From Clostridia bacterium (GTDB lineage Bacteria; Bacillota; Clostridia; Oscillospirales; Acutalibacteraceae), in the NCBI GenBank assembly GCA_017410605.1, contig JAFQQN010000021.1:62001-126000 (forward strand): a stretch of DNA of 64,000 nucleotides, read 5' to 3'. Below the pieces are notes generated by a model. That model ran no database searches and was not told the origin of the DNA. It saw only the letters and a list, made by a program, of their open reading frames with translations. A program made the translations under genes and the position numbers. Of the stretch, positions 51,668 through 61,652 are shown piece after piece (positions within the stretch are counted from its first letter, which is position 1; every line of letters starts with the position of its first letter).

Positions 51668-53527
51668 TTGGACTACAAGTTTTTAAACAAAATATCTTCC
51701 CCGGAAGATGTAAAAAAACTTAATACTGACCAGCTCGAAGAGCTTTGTGTTGAAATTAGAGATTGTTTAATTTCTACCGTATCTCAAAATGGTGGGCATT
51801 TGGCCTCTAATTTAGGTGTTGTAGAACTTACTGTTGCTTTGCACCGCGCATTTGATTTTTTAAGTGACAGGCTTATTTTTGATGTAGGGCACCAATGCTA
51901 TACACACAAGCTGTTAACTGGTAGGTTTGAAAAATTTCATACTATAAGAAAAGAAAATGGCATTTCGGGTTTTATGCGCCCCGACGAAAGCCCATATGAC
52001 CCATTTATTACAGGCCACAGCAGTAATTCTGTTTCGGCTGCATTGGGTATATATAAAGCCGCTTCTGTCAGCGGCTCAGAGCAACCCTATGTTATTTCGG
52101 TTGTTGGTGACGGTGCAATGACTGGTGGAATGATTTTTGAAGGCCTTAACAATGCAGGAGTAGGAAAAAATTCCTCAATGATTGTTATTCTTAACGACAA
52201 TAAAATTTCTATTTCTCGTAATGTTGGTGCCTTTGCCCGTTATTTAAACATCATTCGTTCGCGCCCAGGTTATCACAGGTTTAAACATTCGGTGGAAAAA
52301 ATTATTTCAAGAATACCTTTTTGCGGCAAATGGATAAACAGCAACCTTTTGCGTTCTAAAACTATGCTGAAGAATGCGATTTATCATAGCAATATATTTG
52401 AAGATATGGGCTTTCATTATCTTGGCCCGGTAGATGGGCACGACCTTAAAAAGCTTGAACAGATTTTAAATATTGCCAAAGAGCAAAAACGTCCGGTTTT
52501 GATACATGCCTTAACCGTAAAGGGGAAGGGCTATCACTTTGCAGAAAACTCTCCAAAAAATTATCACGGCGTTTCAGCCTTTGATATTGAAAACGGAATT
52601 ACGCAAACCAGTAAGGCAGATTTTTCTGCCTGTGTGGGTGACGAGCTTTGCCGTCTTGCAAAAAATGATAATAAGCTTTGTGTTATAACTGCCGCAATGA
52701 CTGAGGGTACAGGGCTTAAAGGCTTTGCCGAGAAATATAAAAACCGGTTTTTCGACGTTGGTATTGCAGAAGAACATGCAGTTACTTTTACTTCCGGTCT
52801 TGCCGCTGGTGGAATGCACCCGGTGTTTGCGGTGTACTCAACCTTTTTGCAAAGAGGCTATGACCAAATAATTCACGATGCCGCCATAGCCGGTCTTCCA
52901 ATTACCCTTTGTGTTGACCGTGCCGGTTTTGTGGGTGATGACGGTGAAACCCACCAGGGTATTTTTGATGTTGCTTTTTTAAAAACAATACCCGGTATGC
53001 AAATTTTTGCGCCTTCTTGCTATTTAGAGCTTAAAATTATGCTTTCAAAATCTATTTATGAAATTAACGGTCCTAGTGCCGTTCGCTACCCTAGAGGTGT
53101 ACAACCTTCTCTTCCTGAAGATTTTGTTCCTACTGATGAAGATTTTTCATGTTACGGTGACTGTACTGCTGATACCGTTATTGTAACCTTTGGTAGGGTG
53201 TTTGCAAGTGCGGCTGAGGTTTATAAACGCTTAAAGGAACAGGGGAAAGCTGTCGCCGTTATTAAGTTGAATAAGGTTTATCCCTTAACCGAAGATTTTT
53301 ATAAATCATTAATGCTCTATAAAAATGTTTTAATTTTTGAAGAGGGAATAGCCACAGGCGGCATAAACGAAACAATTCTTGCAGGGCTTTCGTTAAATGG
53401 TTTTAAGGGTTATGCTAAGGTTTTTGCTGTAAATGACGAGTTTGTATCACAGGCTTCGGTCGAAAATCAACTTAAAAAATACCGTCTTGATGCAGATAGT
53501 ATGTATGATATTATTATGAATTTGTAG
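51668..53527 (+). CDS. dxs: 1-deoxy-D-xylulose-5-phosphate synthase
   Basis: DXS joins pyruvate and glyceraldehyde-3-phosphate to DXP, feeding the MEP isoprenoid pathway and thiamine/PLP synthesis. The TPP motif is VGDGAMTGGMIFEGLNNAG. FDVGHQCYTHKLLTGR, GPVDGHDL, FFDVGIAEEHAVTF (catalytic Glu) and the C-terminal domain are present. I choose TTG at 51668 (619 aa), 9 nt after GAAAGG; the TTG at 51659 lies within the ribosome binding region. Confidence 0.95.
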   Translation: MDYKFLNKISSPEDVKKLNTDQLEELCVEIRDCLISTVSQNGGHLASNLGVVELTVALHRAFDFLSDRLIFDVGHQCYTHKLLTGRFEKFHTIRKENGISGFMRPDESPYDPFITGHSSNSVSAALGIYKAASVSGSEQPYVISVVGDGAMTGGMIFEGLNNAGVGKNSSMIVILNDNKISISRNVGAFARYLNIIRSRPGYHRFKHSVEKIISRIPFCGKWINSNLLRSKTMLKNAIYHSNIFEDMGFHYLGPVDGHDLKKLEQILNIAKEQKRPVLIHALTVKGKGYHFAENSPKNYHGVSAFDIENGITQTSKADFSACVGDELCRLAKNDNKLCVITAAMTEGTGLKGFAEKYKNRFFDVGIAEEHAVTFTSGLAAGGMHPVFAVYSTFLQRGYDQIIHDAAIAGLPITLCVDRAGFVGDDGETHQGIFDVAFLKTIPGMQIFAPSCYLELKIMLSKSIYEINGPSAVRYPRGVQPSLPEDFVPTDEDFSCYGDCTADTVIVTFGRVFASAAEVYKRLKEQGKAVAVIKLNKVYPLTEDFYKSLMLYKNVLIFEEGIATGGINETILAGLSLNGFKGYAKVFAVNDEFVSQASVENQLKKYRLDADSMYDIIMNL

Positions 53528-53538
53528 GAAATAAGATT

Positions 53539-54354
53539 ATGGCTAAGGACAACAACAGATTAGACAGTGTTATTTTTTCGAAAGGCTATAGCGAAAGCCG
53601 CGAAAAAGCTAAAGCACTTATTATGGCCGGTGTGGTTTATGTTAATAACCAAAAGGCAGACAAACCAGGAATGACTGTTAAGGAAACCGATAAAATAGAG
53701 GTTAGAGAAAATCCTTTAAAATATGTTAGTCGTGGTGGTTTAAAGCTCGAAAAGGCTATGAAAAACTTTCCAATAACACTTGAGGGAAAGATTTGTGCAG
53801 ATATTGGTGCTTCTACCGGGGGCTTTACCGATTGTATGTTGCAAAACGGTGCTAAAAAGGTTTATGCAGTTGATGTAGGTTACGGACAACTTGCTTGGAA
53901 GCTTAGAAATGATGAAAGGGTTGTAAATTTAGAAAGAACCAATTTCAGATATGTAACAAAGGAGCAAATTCCCGAAGAGCTTTCTTTTGCTTCGGTAGAC
54001 GTTTCTTTTATATCTCTTTCAATAATTATTCCGGCTTTAAGGCCGCTTATGTGTTATAACGGTCAGGCTGTTTGTTTAATTAAGCCACAGTTTGAGGCCG
54101 GTCGAGAAAAGGTTGGAAAAAAGGGTGTGGTAAGAGACCCAGCCGTTCATAAAGAGGTTATTTTAAAAATTTTAGATGTTATGTTAAGTGGCGGTTTTTC
54201 GGTTTTAGGGCTTGAGTTTTCACCTATAAAAGGGCCTGAGGGTAATATTGAATATTTAATTTTTATTCAAAAAACTGATTCCCCGGTTTTATCAGAGTCT
54301 ATTGATGTTGATAAATTAATTGAAGAATCACATTTGGCTCTTTCTAAAGAATAG
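53539..54354 (+). CDS. tlyA: TlyA-family rRNA methyltransferase
   Basis: A 271-aa protein of S4 domain plus FtsJ/RrmJ-like SAM methyltransferase. The N-terminal S4 part (RLDSVIFSKGYSESREKAKALIMAGVVYVN) and SAM motif I GASTGGFTDCML, then AVDVGYGQLAWKLR and the SFISLSIIIPAL stretch, are clear. TlyA homologues methylate ribose of 16S and/or 23S rRNA (capreomycin-susceptibility genes in mycobacteria) and are common in Clostridia. Its substrate here is unproven. Its place between dxs and nadK is standard. Confidence 0.92.
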   Translation: MAKDNNRLDSVIFSKGYSESREKAKALIMAGVVYVNNQKADKPGMTVKETDKIEVRENPLKYVSRGGLKLEKAMKNFPITLEGKICADIGASTGGFTDCMLQNGAKKVYAVDVGYGQLAWKLRNDERVVNLERTNFRYVTKEQIPEELSFASVDVSFISLSIIIPALRPLMCYNGQAVCLIKPQFEAGREKVGKKGVVRDPAVHKEVILKILDVMLSGGFSVLGLEFSPIKGPEGNIEYLIFIQKTDSPVLSESIDVDKLIEESHLALSKE

Positions 54355-54373
54355 TTTTAATTGAGGTTAGTTT

Positions 54374-55210
54374 ATGAAGGTTACAGTAGTTACAAACCAT
54401 ATTAAAAACAATGCTGTAGAATTGTCTGATGCTGCCATAAAAATTTTGCTTCGAAATAATGCAGAGGTTTTTGTACCCGATGATAGTGCAAACACATTTT
54501 GCAATGGTGTGAACTGTTTGGCCTATAAGGAAGCAATAGAAAAAGCAGATGTTGTTGTTGCAATTGGCGGTGACGGAACCCTGATACATACCGCCAAAAG
54601 GGCGGCAATGTTAGATAAACCGGTTTTGGGAATTAATGCAGGTAGGGTAGGCTATCTTGCAGGTTTAGAACCTAGTGAGCTTGAAAAGCTTAATTTGCTT
54701 GTTAAGGGTGAGTTTACGGTTGAAAACCGAATGCTATTAGAGGTAAATTTAAGGGATAATAAGTTTTATGCTCTTAATGACGCGGTTATTTCAAAGGGTA
54801 AAATTTCCCGTATGATTGATATTAACGCTTCAGTGGAACAGGGTAAAATCTCTTATAGAGCAGATGGGCTTATTGTAGCTACCCCCACAGGCTCAACCGC
54901 TTATTCGCTTTCTGCCGGTGGACCAATCATCGACCCTGTGCTGGACTGTATTGTTCTAACCCCTATCTGCCCGCAGTCACTTTTTGCAAGAACGGTTTTG
55001 GTTGGTGACCAAAAACAAATTTCCGTGTCTGCTGAGGCACCCTATGACAGTGGTGTTTACCTTACAGTTGACGGCGAAGAATCCTGCCCTATAGGTGAAC
55101 ACGATACAGTTTTAATAAAAAAATCTACCCATAGGTTTGTGCAGCTTATTAAGTTAAATGAGGGTACATTTTTGAATGCTCTTTCAGATAAATTTAATCT
55201 TTCAAGATAG
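54374..55210 (+). CDS. nadK: NAD kinase
   Basis: Phosphorylates NAD to NADP. The motifs are GGDGTLIHTAK (G65-G66-D67-G68-T69), GINAGRVGYLAG, the ALNDAVISKG segment, and YRADGLIVATPTGSTAYSLSAGGPI. At 278 aa it is normal. It lies in the nusB-argR operon. Confidence 0.94.
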   Translation: MKVTVVTNHIKNNAVELSDAAIKILLRNNAEVFVPDDSANTFCNGVNCLAYKEAIEKADVVVAIGGDGTLIHTAKRAAMLDKPVLGINAGRVGYLAGLEPSELEKLNLLVKGEFTVENRMLLEVNLRDNKFYALNDAVISKGKISRMIDINASVEQGKISYRADGLIVATPTGSTAYSLSAGGPIIDPVLDCIVLTPICPQSLFARTVLVGDQKQISVSAEAPYDSGVYLTVDGEESCPIGEHDTVLIKKSTHRFVQLIKLNEGTFLNALSDKFNLSR

Positions 55211-55221
55211 GAGGGTGTGCC

Positions 55222-55692
55222 TTGAAAAACGAACGACGTTTAAAATTACTTGAAATTATTAATTCTAGGTCTTTAGAAACGCAAGAAGATCTTATTAATG
55301 CTTTGCGAGAATGTGGTTTTGAAGTTACACAGTCTACTGTTTCACGTGACATTAAACAACTTGGTCTTGTTAAGGTTTTAGACCGAAACGGAAGGTATAA
55401 ATATGCGCAGAGGTTTTCACCAAAAGAGCACACAGCAACCGATACGGCGGTTGATAATGACCACTTGCTAACAATTTTCAGCAGAAGTGTTATTAGCGTT
55501 GATTATGCAATGAATGATGTTGTTATAAAATGCTTTTCCGGAATGGCGCAAAGTGCCTGTGTCGCTTTGGATAAGCTATATCACGATATGTTTTTGGGTA
55601 CCCTTGCCGGTGACGATACTGTTTTTGTAATAACCAAGGACGAGGCTTCGGCCGAAGAATTTGCTGAAAAGCTTAAAAAGATAATGGAGTAA
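55222..55692 (+). CDS. argR: Arginine repressor ArgR/AhrC
   Basis: ArgR is a hexameric regulator that binds ARG boxes when arginine is present. The N-terminal winged helix (about 1-72) has SLETQEDLINALRECGFEVTQSTVSRDIKQLGLVKV with the recognition helix near QSTVSRDI. The C-terminal arginine-binding domain (about 80-156) has the GTLAGDDTVFVI stretch. The start is TTG at 55222 after AGGAGGGTGTG. Candidate ARG boxes are at 47962, 63314 and 63429. It sits before recN, the usual Firmicutes position. Confidence 0.95.
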   Translation: MKNERRLKLLEIINSRSLETQEDLINALRECGFEVTQSTVSRDIKQLGLVKVLDRNGRYKYAQRFSPKEHTATDTAVDNDHLLTIFSRSVISVDYAMNDVVIKCFSGMAQSACVALDKLYHDMFLGTLAGDDTVFVITKDEASAEEFAEKLKKIME

Positions 55693-55697
55693 TATAT

Positions 55698-57377
55698 ATG
55701 CTGGAGTATCTGCATATTGAAAATATTGCCGTAATTGAAGAGGCTAATATAGATTTTTCAAAGGGCTTTAATGTAATGACCGGCGAAACCGGTGCCGGTA
55801 AATCTATTGTTATAGATTCATTGTTTGCAATAATGGGTGAGCGCACTTCAAGAGAGCTTATTAGACACGGCAGCAACAAGGCAGTTGTAAGCGCTTCGTT
55901 CTCTTGCCTTAATAGTTCTGTTTACCATAAGCTTGAAGAGATTGGTTACCCTGCTGACAGCGATGGTAGAATTATTTTGCAAAGAACACTTTTTTCAGAC
56001 GGAAGAGGTCAGGTTAAAATTAATTCAAGGCCGGCTAATGTATCAGCACTCAAAGAAATTGGTAAACTCCTTATCAATATTCACGGTCAGCACGACAACC
56101 AAACCCTTTTAGACCCACAGCAGCATATAACCTTTATTGATGCCTATGCTGAAAATAAGTGCGAAAAGAATGAATATTTAAAGGCATTTTCAAGCTTTAG
56201 AGATATTACTAAAGAGCTTAATAAGCTAACTGCTGAGCAAGAAGAAAATGAAAAAAAATTAAGCCTTTTAAAATATCAAATTGAAGAGTTAGAAAAGGCC
56301 GATGTTAAACTTGGTGAAATAGAAGAACTAAAGGTATACCTTGATTCTTATAATCAAAGTGAAAAAATTTCCCGAAGTATTGATGCAGTTGTTGGTGCTA
56401 TTTCGGGTGAAAACGAAGACGATATTTATTCAGTTTTAGATAAGCTTAGGCAGGCTAAAGCTTCTTTTGCGGCTGTTGTGGGCTATTTACCCGGAGCAGA
56501 ACAGCTTATGGAAAAATTAGAAACAATAGTATTAGATTGCGAGGCTATTGGTCTGGAGGCAGTAACGCTTAAGGATAAGCTTGAATTCAACCCGGAAAAG
56601 GCAGAAAATTCCAGAAATAGGCTTGATTTTCTGCATAGCCTCATGTTAAAATATGGTGGCTCTGAAGAAAAAGCTTTAGAGTTCTTAGAAAATGCCAAAA
56701 ATCAGCTTGCAGAGATTAATTTAAATAATGAACGTATTACCGAGCTTGAAAATATGCTTGAACCGGCCGAACAGAACCTTATTGAGGCAGGGAAAAAGCT
56801 CACCGAATCACGAAAAAGGGCTTCGGCAGAAATTTGTAAACGCATTACTGAAGAGCTTAGCTTTTTAGATTTTAATTCGGCCTGTTTTAAAGCTGAAATT
56901 GAAAGCGGCCGTTATACCAAAAACGGTTGCGATACAACCGAATTTTTAATTTCTGCCAACGCGGGAGAGGAACCAAAACCTTTGGCAAAAATTGCCTCTG
57001 GCGGCGAGCTTTCAAGAATTATGCTTGCTATTCGTAGTGTGCTCTCCCTGAAAGACGATGTTGATACCCTTATTTTTGACGAAATAGATAGCGGTATTAG
57101 TGGCCACGCGGCTCAAAAGGTTGCCACCAAGCTTATTGATGTTGCGGATTTAAGACAGGTTATTTGTGTAACTCATTTGGCGCAAATAGCGAGTGGTGCC
57201 CACATACATTTGTTTATTTCTAAGGAAGTACGCGAGGGCAGAACCTATACAAAAATCATACCGCTTGATAAAGAGGGGCAGATAAAAGAAATTGCCCGAA
57301 TAATGTCTGGTGGTGAATATACTGAAAATCTTCTGAAAACGGCAGAGGAAATGATAAATTTCAGAAAAAGTAATTAA
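55698..57377 (+). CDS. recN: DNA repair protein RecN
   Basis: An SMC-like ATPase that gathers at double-strand breaks. Walker A GETGAGKS (29-36) is at the N-terminus. Two long coiled coils separate it from the signature ASGGELSRIMLAIRSVLSL and Walker B TLIFDEIDSGISGHAAQKV, with VTHLAQIAS after. At 559 aa it is normal. It follows argR after 5 nt. Confidence 0.95.
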   Translation: MLEYLHIENIAVIEEANIDFSKGFNVMTGETGAGKSIVIDSLFAIMGERTSRELIRHGSNKAVVSASFSCLNSSVYHKLEEIGYPADSDGRIILQRTLFSDGRGQVKINSRPANVSALKEIGKLLINIHGQHDNQTLLDPQQHITFIDAYAENKCEKNEYLKAFSSFRDITKELNKLTAEQEENEKKLSLLKYQIEELEKADVKLGEIEELKVYLDSYNQSEKISRSIDAVVGAISGENEDDIYSVLDKLRQAKASFAAVVGYLPGAEQLMEKLETIVLDCEAIGLEAVTLKDKLEFNPEKAENSRNRLDFLHSLMLKYGGSEEKALEFLENAKNQLAEINLNNERITELENMLEPAEQNLIEAGKKLTESRKRASAEICKRITEELSFLDFNSACFKAEIESGRYTKNGCDTTEFLISANAGEEPKPLAKIASGGELSRIMLAIRSVLSLKDDVDTLIFDEIDSGISGHAAQKVATKLIDVADLRQVICVTHLAQIASGAHIHLFISKEVREGRTYTKIIPLDKEGQIKEIARIMSGGEYTENLLKTAEEMINFRKSN

Positions 57378-57395
57378 TTTTAAGGAGAAATATAA

Positions 57396-58619
57396 ATGAC
57401 ACTTTATGATGAACTTGTTGCCCGTGGCCTTATTGCCCAGGTGACCAATGAAGCCGAAATTAAAGAAATGATAAATAACGGTAAAGCCACCTTTTATATT
57501 GGTTTTGACTGTACTGCGGACAGCCTTACTGCAGGTCATTTTATGGCCCTTGTGCTTATGAAAAGGCTTCAGCTTGGGGGTAATAAACCCATTGCTCTTA
57601 TTGGCGGTGGTACCACAATGATTGGTGACCCTTCAGGCAGAACAGATATGCGCAAAATGCTAACAAAAGAAGATATTGACCATAATGCCGCCTGTTTTAA
57701 GCGCCAAATGGAAAACTTTATTGATTTTTCTGAGGGCAAGGCCCAAATGATTAATAACGCTGAATGGCTGTTGAACCTCAATTATGTTGAACTTTTAAGA
57801 GAGGTTGGTGCCTGTTTCTCGGTTAATAATATGCTTCGCGCTGAATGTTATAAGCAAAGAATGGAAAAAGGTCTTTCCTTCCTTGAGTTTAACTATATGA
57901 TAATGCAGTCTTACGACTTTTATTATCTGTTTAAAAACTATAACTGTAATATGCAGTTTGGCGGTGATGACCAGTGGAGTAATATGCTTGGCGGCACAGA
58001 GCTTATTCGTAAAAAGCTTGGTAAAGACGCTCACGCAATGACAATTACTCTTCTGACCGATTCTCAGGGCAAGAAAATGGGTAAAACAGCCGGTAATGCT
58101 GTTTGGCTTGACCCAAACAAAACCTCGCCCTATGATTTCTTCCAATATTGGAGAAATGTTGATGACGCAGACGTTATTAAGTGCCTTAAAATGTTAACTT
58201 TCCTATCACTTGAAGAAATCGCCGAGTATGAAAAGCTTGAGGGTAGCGCGCTTAACACTGCAAAGGAACGTTTAGGTTTTGAGCTTACCAAAATGATTCA
58301 TGGCGAAGAAGAGGCAAATAAAGCCCTTAATGCTGCGAAGGCACTTTTCGGTGGAGGAAACGATATTAGCAATATGCCAACTACCGAAATTAATAATGAA
58401 GATTTTACCGAAGGTAAGCTTGGAATTTTGGACCTTATGCTTAAGTGTGAACTTATTCCGTCAAAGGGTGAGGGGCGCAGACTTATTACCCAGGGCGGTG
58501 TTTCTTTAGATGATGTTAAGGTTACCGACCCGGCTACAACCCTCACTGCTTCTGATTTTGAAAAGGGCTATGTTATTATAAAAAAGGGTAAAAAGGTATT
58601 TCATAAAATTAAATTGTAA
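57396..58619 (+). CDS. tyrS: Tyrosyl-tRNA synthetase
   Basis: Class I synthetase that charges tRNA-Tyr. The HIGH-type region is DCTADSLTAGHFMALVLMKR, the tyrosine-binding QSYDFYYLFKNYNCNMQFGGDDQWSNMLGG segment is present, and the KMSKS equivalent is KMGKT (227-231). A C-terminal S4 domain follows (from about 345, LLKCELIPSKGEGRRLITQGGVSLDD). At 407 aa it is the usual length. Only 18 nt separate it from recN, so it lacks a T-box leader and is probably co-transcribed. Confidence 0.95.
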   Translation: MTLYDELVARGLIAQVTNEAEIKEMINNGKATFYIGFDCTADSLTAGHFMALVLMKRLQLGGNKPIALIGGGTTMIGDPSGRTDMRKMLTKEDIDHNAACFKRQMENFIDFSEGKAQMINNAEWLLNLNYVELLREVGACFSVNNMLRAECYKQRMEKGLSFLEFNYMIMQSYDFYYLFKNYNCNMQFGGDDQWSNMLGGTELIRKKLGKDAHAMTITLLTDSQGKKMGKTAGNAVWLDPNKTSPYDFFQYWRNVDDADVIKCLKMLTFLSLEEIAEYEKLEGSALNTAKERLGFELTKMIHGEEEANKALNAAKALFGGGNDISNMPTTEINNEDFTEGKLGILDLMLKCELIPSKGEGRRLITQGGVSLDDVKVTDPATTLTASDFEKGYVIIKKGKKVFHKIKL

Positions 58620-58639
58620 TTAATTTTTGAGGTGATTAT

Positions 58640-60826
58640 ATGAAATTTTCGCTAAATTGGCAGGTAGGATACTGTAATAGCGTAAACTCTCGTCCCGAGG
58701 AATATTTTTCTGCAACTGTTCCAAGTGCGGTTCAGTTAGATTACGCTAAGGAATACAATCTTCCCGATTATAGAGAGGGCGTAAATTTTAAAGACTACCA
58801 GTGGATGCAAGAAAAATTTTGGGTTTACACCACAGAGTTTTTTAATAGCTCTATTAGTGAAAAAGCCAAGCTTTTTTTGGTGGCAAAGGGTATTGATTAT
58901 GAGTATGATATTTATGCCAATGGTGAAAAAGTGTTTTCCTATGAAGGCATTTATAAAACCGCAAAGGTTGATTTAACACACCTTAAAAACACCAAAATAA
59001 AGCTTGAGATTGTAATTCACCCGGCCCCTAAGTGTGATTTTGACGATGTTTTTCCCGGAACCAGAAGTGAAGCAAAGCAAAGCTGTAAACCTGCTGTGAA
59101 TTATGGTTGGGATTTTCATCCCCGTCTTATTGCTCTTGGAATTTGTGATGAAATTTATTTGGAAGCTACAGAGCATACACCCCTTAACCCTTTGGTTACA
59201 TATACCTTAAACAATGAGCGCACTCGTGCCACCGTTTTTATGGAGGCGGGTTGCAAAAAGGTTAAAAGTTGGACACTTACCGACCCCGATGGTAATATTG
59301 TTTTCATAGGAAGTGGGGAAAGTCAGTGCTTTAGTGTTGATAATCCTCGACTTTGGTGGTGCAACGGTTATGGAAAACCCGAGCTTTATACCTGGCAATT
59401 AGAGATTGAAAACCTTGGTGCAAGTGAATTTTATTACGGAAAAATTGGCTTCCGTACAGTCGAGCTTACCACCAATGATGGGGCTGTACAAGATCTTTAT
59501 GGTATTTACCCCAAAACCCGAACTGCACCGCCTATTACAGTTACCCTAAATGGTGTTAAAATATTTGCAAAAGGCTCCAACTGGGTTGCCCCAGAGGTTT
59601 TTTACGGTATAATTAACCGCAACCGTAGCGAAGAAATGCTACAGCTTGTTAAAAACTGTAATATGAATATTCTTCGTTTTTGGGGCGGTGCTGTTGTTAA
59701 TAAAGATTTCTTTTATGATGTTTGCGATGAGCTTGGAATTCTTGTTTGGCAAGAGTTTCCCTTGGCATGTAATAATTATGTTGCTACAAAAAAATATCTG
59801 GAAGTTTTAGAAAGCGAAGCCACTGCAATTATCAATAGACTTCGCGTTCACCCTTCACTTTGTATGTGGTGTGGCGGTAATGAATTGTTTAATGAATGGT
59901 CGGGAATGAATGACCAATCCCTTGCTCTTCGTCTTTTAAACAAGCTTACCCTTGAGTTAACCCCCGAAATACCGTTTATCCCTACATCTCCGCTTATGGG
60001 TATGGCTCATGGACATTACCGTTTTCTTTACGAGGACGGCAGGGAAGTTATTGAGGTTATGCAAAAAGTTAAACATACTGCGTATACCGAGTTTGGGGTA
60101 TCTTCTATTTCAAATTTAGACTGTCTTCTTAAAATTGCTAATAAAGAACATTTTTTCCCCTTAGAGCCTGATGATATTACTATAGCTCATCACGCCTTTA
60201 AAGCGTGGGGTGATGGTGCTCATGCATGGGTTAAAACCATTGAAAAATATTTTCCAAATATTGAAAGCATAGAAGAGCTTATTGAAAAAAGTCAGTTAAT
60301 ACAGTCGGTTGGCTTACAGTTTATCTATGAGGAAGCCCGCCGGCAAAAGCCTTATTGCTCAATGGCTTTGGCTTGGTGCTTTGATGAACCTTGGCCTTGC
60401 GTTGCAAATAATAGTATTATTTGCTATCCAAATAGCGTAAAACCAGGTTATTATGCAGTAAAATCCGCCTGTCGCGATGTTTTGGCAAGTGGAAGAATAA
60501 GAAAATTTTCTTATAAAGCAGGGGAGGAGTTTGACTTTGATTTATTCCTCCTTAATGACAGTAATAAGCAAGTCTTAGACGGTGTTGTAAGTGCTTACAT
60601 TCAAATTGGAAATGGTGAAAAGGTTCACCTTATTGATTGGCAGTATAAAAATGTTCAGGTTAACAAGAATGTTGCCGGTCCTACTGTTAGATGTATTTTG
60701 CCTAATGTTAGCAATGCCCAAGAGATGAAGCTTATTTTAGAAAGTGGCGCTTACTCTTCTGAATATACTATGTTATATGAGCCTGAGCAAGTTAAGGTGA
60801 AACAAATAAAAAAGCTTAACGAGTAA
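58640..60826 (+). CDS. GH2-family glycoside hydrolase (beta-mannosidase-like)
   Basis: A 728-aa intracellular glycosidase with no signal peptide. The N-terminal beta-sandwich domain (to about residue 190), a second immunoglobulin-like domain and the TIM barrel (from about 300) follow the GH2 plan. The acid/base is E415 in WCGGNELFNEW and the nucleophile E484 in AYTEFGVSS. The barrel also has the typical NILRFWGGAVV and LGILVWQEFPLACN segments. The resemblance to beta-mannosidases is an inference from the NELFNEW and WQEFP patterns; other beta-glycosidase activity is possible. It ends the plus-strand run and has a strong terminator. Confidence 0.83.
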   Translation: MKFSLNWQVGYCNSVNSRPEEYFSATVPSAVQLDYAKEYNLPDYREGVNFKDYQWMQEKFWVYTTEFFNSSISEKAKLFLVAKGIDYEYDIYANGEKVFSYEGIYKTAKVDLTHLKNTKIKLEIVIHPAPKCDFDDVFPGTRSEAKQSCKPAVNYGWDFHPRLIALGICDEIYLEATEHTPLNPLVTYTLNNERTRATVFMEAGCKKVKSWTLTDPDGNIVFIGSGESQCFSVDNPRLWWCNGYGKPELYTWQLEIENLGASEFYYGKIGFRTVELTTNDGAVQDLYGIYPKTRTAPPITVTLNGVKIFAKGSNWVAPEVFYGIINRNRSEEMLQLVKNCNMNILRFWGGAVVNKDFFYDVCDELGILVWQEFPLACNNYVATKKYLEVLESEATAIINRLRVHPSLCMWCGGNELFNEWSGMNDQSLALRLLNKLTLELTPEIPFIPTSPLMGMAHGHYRFLYEDGREVIEVMQKVKHTAYTEFGVSSISNLDCLLKIANKEHFFPLEPDDITIAHHAFKAWGDGAHAWVKTIEKYFPNIESIEELIEKSQLIQSVGLQFIYEEARRQKPYCSMALAWCFDEPWPCVANNSIICYPNSVKPGYYAVKSACRDVLASGRIRKFSYKAGEEFDFDLFLLNDSNKQVLDGVVSAYIQIGNGEKVHLIDWQYKNVQVNKNVAGPTVRCILPNVSNAQEMKLILESGAYSSEYTMLYEPEQVKVKQIKKLNE

Positions 60827-60839
60827 TTATTATTTACTT

Positions 60840-60879
60840 AAAACGAACAGCCCGGTAGTTTTACCGGGCTGTTCGTTTT
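60840..60879. terminator. Bidirectional terminator after the GH2 gene
   Basis: A perfect 18-bp stem (60840-60857 with 60862-60879) has A4 at one end and T4 at the other. It serves the convergent GH2 and ABC-transporter genes. Confidence 0.9.
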
Positions 60880-60908
60880 AATATTCATATCATTTTCAAA
60901 GGTTTGAA

Positions 60909-61652
60909 CTATATTAAAACCTTTGAAAGAAAGGTTTTTAGCCTTTCGTTTTTGGGATTATCAAAAAATTCTTTTGGAGAAGCCTCTTCCATTATAATAC
61001 CTTCATCAATAAATACAACACGGTTGGCAACCTCTTTTGCAAAACCCATTTCGTGGGTTACAACAACCATTGTCATACCGTCGTTTGCAAGTTCTTTCAT
61101 AACGTCAAGAACCTCGCCAACCATTTCAGGATCCAAGGCAGAGGTGGGCTCGTCAAACAACATAACCTCAGGGTCCATACAAAGTGCTCTAACAATGGCA
61201 ACACGCTGTTTTTGTCCACCTGAAAGCTGTGAGGGGTATGCATTTGCCCTCTCTGCAAGACCAACCTTGGCTAGTAGCTCCATTGCCCTTTGTTCGGCCT
61301 GTTCTTTAGTTTTGCCTAAAAGCTTCATAGGAGCAAGAGTCATATTTTTAAGTACAGTCATATGAGGAAAGAGGTTGAACTGCTGAAAAACCATTCCCAT
61401 TTTTTGACGGTGAATATTAATATTAACATTGGGGTCGGTAATATCGGTTCCCTCAAAGAAAATAGAACCATTAGTAGGTTGCTCTAAAAGGTTAAGGGTA
61501 CGCAAAAAGGTAGATTTTCCCGAACCTGAAGGGCCAACAACAACAACAACGTCTCCTTTGTTGATTTCAATATCAATTCCCTTAAGAACGTGAATATCAC
61601 CAAAAGATTTTTTTAAACCTTTAACCTTAATGATTATATTTTTATCGTTCAC
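60909..61652 (-). CDS. Polar amino-acid ABC transporter, ATP-binding protein
   Basis: A 247-aa ATPase of the GlnQ/ArtM type. Walker A is [12 protein letters not shown], the Q loop [16 protein letters not shown], the signature [15 protein letters not shown], Walker [18 protein letters not shown] and the H loop [15 protein letters not shown] take the GTG at 61652, 10 nt after AAAGGAGG; the longer frame reaches back into the permease gene. It overlaps the permease stop by 11 nt. It is the last gene of the three-gene transporter operon and would drive uptake. Confidence 0.93.
   Translation of the reverse strand: MNDKNIIIKVKGLKKSFGDIHVLKGIDIEINKGDVVVVVGPSGSGKSTFLRTLNLLEQPTNGSIFFEGTDITDPNVNINIHRQKMGMVFQQFNLFPHMTVLKNMTLAPMKLLGKTKEQAEQRAMELLAKVGLAERANAYPSQLSGGQKQRVAIVRALCMDPEVMLFDEPTSALDPEMVGEVLDVMKELANDGMTMVVVTHEMGFAKEVANRVVFIDEGIIMEEASPKEFFDNPKNERLKTFLSKVLI

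Noticed and set aside
57378..57395. Possible T-box before tyrS
   Set aside because: The gap to recN is 18 nt, too short.
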